The notes beneath the pieces are model-generated. The model ran no database searches. It was not told the origin of the DNA and saw only the letters and a list, made by a program, of their open reading frames with translations. Shown one piece after another: positions 15,479 to 19,284 of a DNA stretch of 19,284 nt. Every line of letters starts with the position of its first letter. Position 1 is the stretch's first letter. Source of the stretch: JBJHCA01 sp050485785 (lineage in GTDB: Bacteria > Bacteroidota > Bacteroidia > Chitinophagales > Saprospiraceae); assembly GCA_050485785.1 (NCBI GenBank), contig JBJHCA010000065.1, positions 1-19,284 of the forward strand, given 5' to 3'. The position numbers and the translations under genes were made by a program.

Positions 15479-16813
15479 ATGCTTACTGCCATTTCTCCTG
15501 TTGATGGGCGCTACGCCAATAAAACTGCCGAACTGAGCCCGTATTGCTCGGAAGAGGCTTTGATCGCATACCGGCTGAAAGTAGAGCTCGATTATTTTGC
15601 CATGCTTGCCGGGGTTCTTCCACAACTGCGGGAGTTCAGGCCCGAAAGTTTGGAGCCGGTGTATGCCGCGTGCAAGAATGACGCTGCAAAGGTAGCAAAC
15701 AGGGTGAAGGAATTGGAGAAAATAACCAATCACGACGTGAAAGCCGTGGAGTATTACCTGCGGGATGCTTTTGCGGAAAACGGGCTGGGATCGCTGGTGG
15801 AGTTCATTCACTTTGGGCTCACGAGCCAGGATGTGAACAATACGGCTTTTCCGCTGATGATGCGCGATGCACTGGAGCAGGTATGGTACCCGGCGCTGGA
15901 AACCGTGCTGGACAAGCTGCGTGCGGCAGTCGACCGCTGGAGGACCGTACCCATGCTGGCCCGCACCCACGGGCAGCCGGCTTCGCCTACTACCGTGGGC
16001 AAAGAAATAGGCGTGTTTGTGCGCCGGCTAGAAGTACAGGCAGCCGGATTGCGTGGCATTCCCCATGCAGCCAAGTTTGGCGGCGCTACGGGCAATTTCA
16101 ACGCCCATTACGCCGCCTATCCGGACGTTGACTGGCACGAGTTTGCCCGGAAATTTGTGGAAGATCAACTGGGGCTCAGCCGGTCACATCCCACCACTCA
16201 AATAGAGCATTACGACAGCTTTGCAGCCCAATGTCATGCCCTGGTGCGGCTCCACAACATCATGATTGACGCCTGCCGGGACTTCTGGCAATACATTTCT
16301 ATGGATTACTTCAGCCAGGCCGTGGTAGAAGGCGAAGTAGGCTCATCGGCCATGCCGCACAAGGTGAATCCCATAGATTTTGAGAATGCGGAAGGCAATC
16401 TGGGGGTGGCCAATGCGCTGCTGGAGTTTCTGGCTGCCAAGCTGCCGATATCGCGGTTACAGCGCGACCTGACCGACAGTACGGTACTGAGAAACTTTGG
16501 CGTACCGCTGGCCCACTCACTGATAGCCATTAAAAGTATGCAGCGCGGCCTGGATAAGCTTTCACTGAACCACGCCATGCTTGACCACGACCTGGAAAGC
16601 AACTGGAGTGTGGTGACCGAGGGAATACAAACCATACTGCGGCGGGAAGGTCTTGCGCATCCCTACGATTTGCTGAAAAAGTTTTCGCGGGGGAAAGGAA
16701 AGCTCGGTCAACAGGAAATCCACGATTTTATAGAACAGCTGGACGTGAGCGAAGCGGTGAAGGCCGAACTCCAACGCCTGAAGCCCCAAAACTACCTAGG
16801 CAAGGTAGATTAA
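15479..16813 (+). CDS. purB: Adenylosuccinate lyase
   Basis: Acts twice in purine synthesis, releasing fumarate from SAICAR and from adenylosuccinate. It is 444 residues from the ATG at 15479, close to the E. coli-type PurB (opening LTAISPVDGRYANK). The fumarase/aspartase superfamily motifs are present: IHFGLTSQDVNNTA (110-123), catalytic His164 in ARTHGQPASPT (161-171), His244 in TQIEHYDS, and the signature loop GSSAMPHKVNPIDFENAEG (288-306), whose serine is the general base. An upstream TTG at 15443 extends the frame but lies inside the promoter box. The DUF5522 gene starts 9 bases after its stop, so both are probably one transcript. Confidence 0.97.
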   Translation: MLTAISPVDGRYANKTAELSPYCSEEALIAYRLKVELDYFAMLAGVLPQLREFRPESLEPVYAACKNDAAKVANRVKELEKITNHDVKAVEYYLRDAFAENGLGSLVEFIHFGLTSQDVNNTAFPLMMRDALEQVWYPALETVLDKLRAAVDRWRTVPMLARTHGQPASPTTVGKEIGVFVRRLEVQAAGLRGIPHAAKFGGATGNFNAHYAAYPDVDWHEFARKFVEDQLGLSRSHPTTQIEHYDSFAAQCHALVRLHNIMIDACRDFWQYISMDYFSQAVVEGEVGSSAMPHKVNPIDFENAEGNLGVANALLEFLAAKLPISRLQRDLTDSTVLRNFGVPLAHSLIAIKSMQRGLDKLSLNHAMLDHDLESNWSVVTEGIQTILRREGLAHPYDLLKKFSRGKGKLGQQEIHDFIEQLDVSEAVKAELQRLKPQNYLGKVD

Positions 16814-16822
16814 ACCCGGCGT

Positions 16823-17005
16823 ATGAAGCCATTGCAAAAAGGAAGAGATTACTACATTACCGAGGACGGCTTGTATGTATTTACCGAATACTACCTGCTG
16901 GCACGTGGCAAATGCTGTGGCAACAATTGCCGGCATTGCCCCTATACCCCGGGCAACAGTTCAGCGCAGAACCGGGACAAAGATGAGGGGGGGACGCAGG
17001 TATAA
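16823..17005 (+). CDS. DUF5522 small cysteine-rich protein
   Basis: Sixty residues matching the DUF5522 pattern: a short beta-type N-terminus (DYYITEDGLYVFTEYYLLARG) followed by GKCCGNNCRHCPYTPG. The four closely spaced cysteines (residues 31, 32, 36 and 39), with a histidine, suggest metal or iron-sulphur binding, but the family has no known function. It lies 9 bases after purB and is probably co-translated with it. Just before the stop a run of seven G (16987-16993) occurs, and a slip there would alter only the last few residues. The tail after the cysteines (SSAQNRDKDEGGTQV) is polar and looks unconserved. Confidence 0.85.
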   Translation: MKPLQKGRDYYITEDGLYVFTEYYLLARGKCCGNNCRHCPYTPGNSSAQNRDKDEGGTQV

Positions 17006-17008
17006 GGC

Positions 17009-17063
17009 CATAGCCCGAGGGTTGATCCATAGCGCAGGGTTGAAACATAGCTCAAGGTTGAAA
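17009..17063 (+). repeat. Three tandem 18-19 bp imperfect repeats
   Basis: Three head-to-tail copies: 17009-17027 (19 bases), 17028-17045 catagcgcagggttgaaa and 17046-17063 catagctcaaggttgaaa. All share CATAGC, then C, then GGTTGA. CCCCGGG follows directly, so the last copy can fold back as GGTTGAAACC. The array starts 4 bases after the DUF5522 stop and lies before the damaged restriction gene. Short GGGTTGAAACCC-like elements are often seen dispersed between genes in Bacteroidota genomes, and this may be a cluster of such a unit. The rest of 17064-17136 holds no gene that I can support. Confidence 0.65.
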
Positions 17064-17136
17064 CCCCGGGAAATGGTGTTGATTTGCGAAAAAAATTCCA
17101 TAATTTGTCCTCTCATTAAAGAACAGGTTACGCTCC

Positions 17137-17466
17137 ATGCAGATTATTCCGCTTAAGCCCAGATAAGCCCTCGACAAAGCCTATCTGAAAGTGAAGCCAA
17201 ACCGGGCTGACATTGAGGTGTTTAAATCGAACCTGATCTTTTTGCTGGATCGGATGAACGAGGCGGAATCAGAAGAGTTCCATAAAAACCTAGTCATTGA
17301 CTTTCTGAAAAAAACATATTACGACCCAAACCATTTCATCAACACAAAAGGACGGAACGACCTTGTAATTCACAACGGAGACAAGGCAAAAAGTTCAGTT
17401 GGCGTAATTATTGAAACGAAAGGCAAAGGTGAGGTAGAGATGTTTTTTGTAAACAAGTCAGGCTAA
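17137..17466 (+). pseudogene. Broken 5' fragment of an Eco57I-like restriction-modification enzyme gene
   Basis: From an ATG at 17137 the frame reads MQIIPLKPR, then a TAA at 17164-17166, then continues in the same frame as ALDKAYLKVKPNRADIEVFK and on to a stop at 17464-17466. The part after the stop resembles the N-terminus of large Eco57I-type fused methylase/restriction proteins: FKSNLIFLLDRMNE, EEFHKNLVIDFLKKTYY, HFINTKGRNDLVIHNG and AKSSVGVIIETK match the usual opening with a PD-(D/E)xK-like nuclease region (D in NDLVI, ExK in IETK). Similarity stops after IIETK, and the methylase and target-recognition parts, normally many hundreds of residues, are absent. It therefore has both a nonsense codon and a large 3' loss. 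Restart from the GTG at 17191 would give 91 residues, unlikely to be active. I identify the family from memory of its conserved opening, not a search. Confidence 0.75.
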
Positions 17467-17570
17467 TGGATATGACAATGAAACGCTGATACCAATAGCT
17501 TTCGACACAAAGAAGTACACTATTTGAGCGGGATGAATGCTGAATTCTAAATGAGATAAAATATAAAAAG

Positions 17571-19284
17571 ATGAAAACAGTACTTTTAATTTCCTTATTT
17601 ATCTTGTTTGGCGAATTCCAGGAAACTGCCGTTGCCCAGACAGCCCTTGACTCTCTGATACATGCCAATGCCCGCTATACTAAACAGGATGCGGGAAAGC
17701 TAAATCTGCTCAATCGCCTGGCAGAGCAATATGTGGACTACGATCCCGAAAAAGGGATAAGCATAGCAGAAGAAGCCATGGCGCTGGCGCAAAAACTCAG
17801 AGTTGACAAAGCTTATGTCAAAGCATTGAACGTCAAAGCCGAAAATCTGTTGGAACAAAGAAGCTTTCAGGCAGCCGATAGCCTGCTGCTAATTGCCCTG
17901 GACATCAACCAAAGCATAAACAATACCAATGGTATTGCCGACAATTACCGGAACAAGGGGCGTTCTGCTACTTTAAAGGACGATTTCAATCAATCAGAGC
18001 AATGGTATGAAAAAGCACTGTTTCTTTACGAAGAAACCGGCAACAATACAGGAAAAGCCAGGTGTTGGCATGGACTTGGATGGATATCAAACAGCAAGGG
18101 CGAATATACGAAAGCGCTGGAGCAATATGAAAAAGCATTGCAATTGGCACAAAGTATCTCTTACCAATCATTAATAGCAAAAGCCTCAAACAATATCGGA
18201 AATGTTTATAATCGCCTGTCCGAATACCCCAAAGCATTGGAATATTTCCTAAAGGCCTTAACTATTAATGAGGAATTAGGAAGTAGCAGAGAAAAAGCAA
18301 ACAATTACGGTAATATCGGAACTGTTTATAATAGCCTGTCCGATTACCCCAAAGCTTTGGAATATTACCAAAAGGCTTTGTCTATTAATGAGGAGTTAAA
18401 AAGGAAGATAAATATAGCAAACAACTTAGGCAATATCGGGATAGTTTATTATTGGCTGTCCGACTACCCCAAAGCTTTGGAATATTTTCGAGCGTCTTTG
18501 GCTATATATGAGGAATTGGGGGAAAAACGCGGAATAGCAACAATTTTCGAAAACATCGCGATAGTTTATTTTTTGCTGTCCGACTACCCCAAAGCTTTAG
18601 AATATTATCGAGCGTCATTGACCATAAATGAGGAAATAGGGGATAAGCAAGGAATGGCAATAAATTTTCACAATTTAGGATCTCTATACCTTGATGCTCC
18701 GGACTCTTTATTAATACAAATGGGCATCCCTCTTTCCGAACGATATGAGAAGGCATTGGAATATACTCAAAAGGCGCTGGATATTCATAATGAAATCGAA
18801 TCTATTGACGGACAACGAAGCAATTGGCAAAACTTGAGCACAATCTATGAAAAGCAGGGCAAATATGAAAAAGCTTTTGATGCTTATAAAAACTATATCA
18901 TCCTGCGAGACAGCATTGTGAATGAAGAAATCAAAAATCAAATTGTCCGCAAGGAGATGCAATTTGAGTTTGATAAAAAAATTACTGCCGATAGTTTGAA
19001 TTTTTTAGCGGCAAATGCATTGCAGAAGAAAGAGATAGAGCGTCAGCGAACCCTGAGAAACGGCTTTATGTCGGGATTCGTGTTGGTCGCTGTGTTTGCG
19101 GGGGTGTTTTTTACACAACGCGTCCGCATAAGCAAAGAAAAAGCACGAAGTGAAGGTCTGCTGCTCAACATCCTGCCCTCCGAGGTGGCCGAAGAACTGA
19201 AATCCAGGGGCGAAGCCGCTGCCCGCCAGTATGAAAGTGCAACGGTATTGTTTACCGATTTCCTGGATTTCACCCAAATAACCG
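17571..19284 (+). CDS. TPR-containing membrane adenylate/guanylate cyclase, 3' truncated by window edge
   Basis: Open from the ATG at 17571 to the right edge (571 codons). Order of parts: a signal peptide at 1-22 (VLLISLFILFGEF, cut near AVAQ), TPR units from about residue 60 to 440, a charged helical linker at about 445-493, one membrane segment near 498-514 (MSGFVLVAVFAGVFF), then KARSEGLLLNILPSEVAEEL (the helix that precedes class III cyclase domains) and ATVLFTDFLDFTQIT at 557-571, the first strand of the catalytic domain with metal-binding Asp563. The TPR part would lie in the periplasm and the cyclase in the cytoplasm, so it could turn an outside protein contact into cAMP or cGMP. The catalytic Lys/Asp and Asn/Arg pairs lie beyond the edge, so substrate is undecided. 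The usual Gly before FT is Asp566 here. The gene is A/T-richer than the housekeeping genes. Confidence 0.9.
   Translation, partial: MKTVLLISLFILFGEFQETAVAQTALDSLIHANARYTKQDAGKLNLLNRLAEQYVDYDPEKGISIAEEAMALAQKLRVDKAYVKALNVKAENLLEQRSFQAADSLLLIALDINQSINNTNGIADNYRNKGRSATLKDDFNQSEQWYEKALFLYEETGNNTGKARCWHGLGWISNSKGEYTKALEQYEKALQLAQSISYQSLIAKASNNIGNVYNRLSEYPKALEYFLKALTINEELGSSREKANNYGNIGTVYNSLSDYPKALEYYQKALSINEELKRKINIANNLGNIGIVYYWLSDYPKALEYFRASLAIYEELGEKRGIATIFENIAIVYFLLSDYPKALEYYRASLTINEEIGDKQGMAINFHNLGSLYLDAPDSLLIQMGIPLSERYEKALEYTQKALDIHNEIESIDGQRSNWQNLSTIYEKQGKYEKAFDAYKNYIILRDSIVNEEIKNQIVRKEMQFEFDKKITADSLNFLAANALQKKEIERQRTLRNGFMSGFVLVAVFAGVFFTQRVRISKEKARSEGLLLNILPSEVAEELKSRGEAAARQYESATVLFTDFLDFTQIT
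18192..18671 (+). repeat. Four tandem 120-bp units inside the cyclase gene (TPR repeats)
   Basis: Copies at 18192-18311, 18312-18431, 18432-18551 and 18552-18671, each exactly 40 codons with no indels. They share, for example, CTGTCCGA-TACCCCAAAGC (one variable base) and AATGAGGA or ATGAGGA blocks, and encode NIGxVYxxLSDYPKALEYxxxxLxINEEL. DNA similarity is high even at third positions (CTG TCC GAC TAC CCC AAA GCT TTG GAA TAT), which points to recent internal duplication. Adjacent units at 18072-18191 and after 18672 are more diverged. They correspond to residues 208-367 of the protein. Confidence 0.9.

Noticed and set aside
17009..17063. Tandem repeats considered as a small CRISPR or an attachment site
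   Set aside because: Units abut with no spacers, there are no cas genes, and there is no integrase or second copy in the window.
16875..17156. Open frame overlapping DUF5522 and running through the tandem repeats
   Set aside because: It is out of frame with a recognised protein and includes the repeat array. Codon pattern and product are not protein-like.
17462..17570. Promoter for the cyclase gene
   Set aside because: TATTTG occurs near 17520, but spacing within the box is one base short and no -33 element fits.
18192..18671. Regular repeats considered as a CRISPR array
   Set aside because: The period is 120 bp, repeats and 'spacers' are both similar, and the whole is an open frame encoding TPRs.

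Overview
The window looks like chromosomal DNA of a member of the Bacteroidota. Protein features fit this: a Bacteroidota-type DUF2723 membrane glycosyltransferase-like protein, PheS with an inserted Cys4 cluster, DUF5522, and a TPR plus cyclase signalling protein. The promoters fit too: boxes matching TAnnTTTG, the Bacteroidota sigma-A -7 element, lie just upstream of several genes, and clear Shine-Dalgarno sequences are mostly absent. I cannot place it below phylum. Base composition looks balanced over most of the window and becomes visibly A/T-richer after about 17.1 kb.

Layout. Positions 1-117 are the last codons of a histidine kinase. Positions 129-446 (minus strand) hold a small tRNA unit: promoter, tRNA-Ser(GCT), tRNA-Pro(TGG) and an intrinsic terminator. 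Positions 490-8030 (minus) carry four genes read right to left: a DUF2723 protein, ribose-5-phosphate isomerase B, an exported M28 metallopeptidase, and aconitase, which has its own candidate promoter. pheS is read divergently on the plus strand (8215-9252). Positions 9326-10405 hold a six-segment membrane protein (minus) and a 66-residue two-segment membrane protein (plus), neither of known function. frr (minus, 10480-11043) is divergent from a compact plus-strand run aroE - proline dehydrogenase - cupin (11185-13641). A large exported protein of unknown function (minus, 13651 to about 15366) is divergent from purB and a tightly linked DUF5522 gene (15479-17005).

The last 2.3 kb differs in character. 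A short tandem 18-19 bp repeat array (17009-17063) is followed by the broken 5' end of an Eco57I-like restriction-modification gene, with an in-frame stop and a missing 3' part. Then comes a TPR-rich membrane adenylate/guanylate cyclase that runs off the right edge, with a fourfold exact-period 120-bp internal repeat. This is the accessory part of the window.

How the genes work together: most are housekeeping (TCA cycle, pentose phosphate pathway, shikimate pathway, proline catabolism, purine synthesis, translation and ribosome recycling). The DUF2723-rpiB-M28 run is packed like an operon but has no obvious shared pathway. I found no convincing new multi-gene system. The best leads are the cyclase with its recently duplicated TPR block beside a dead restriction-modification gene, and the unknown 572-residue exported protein.
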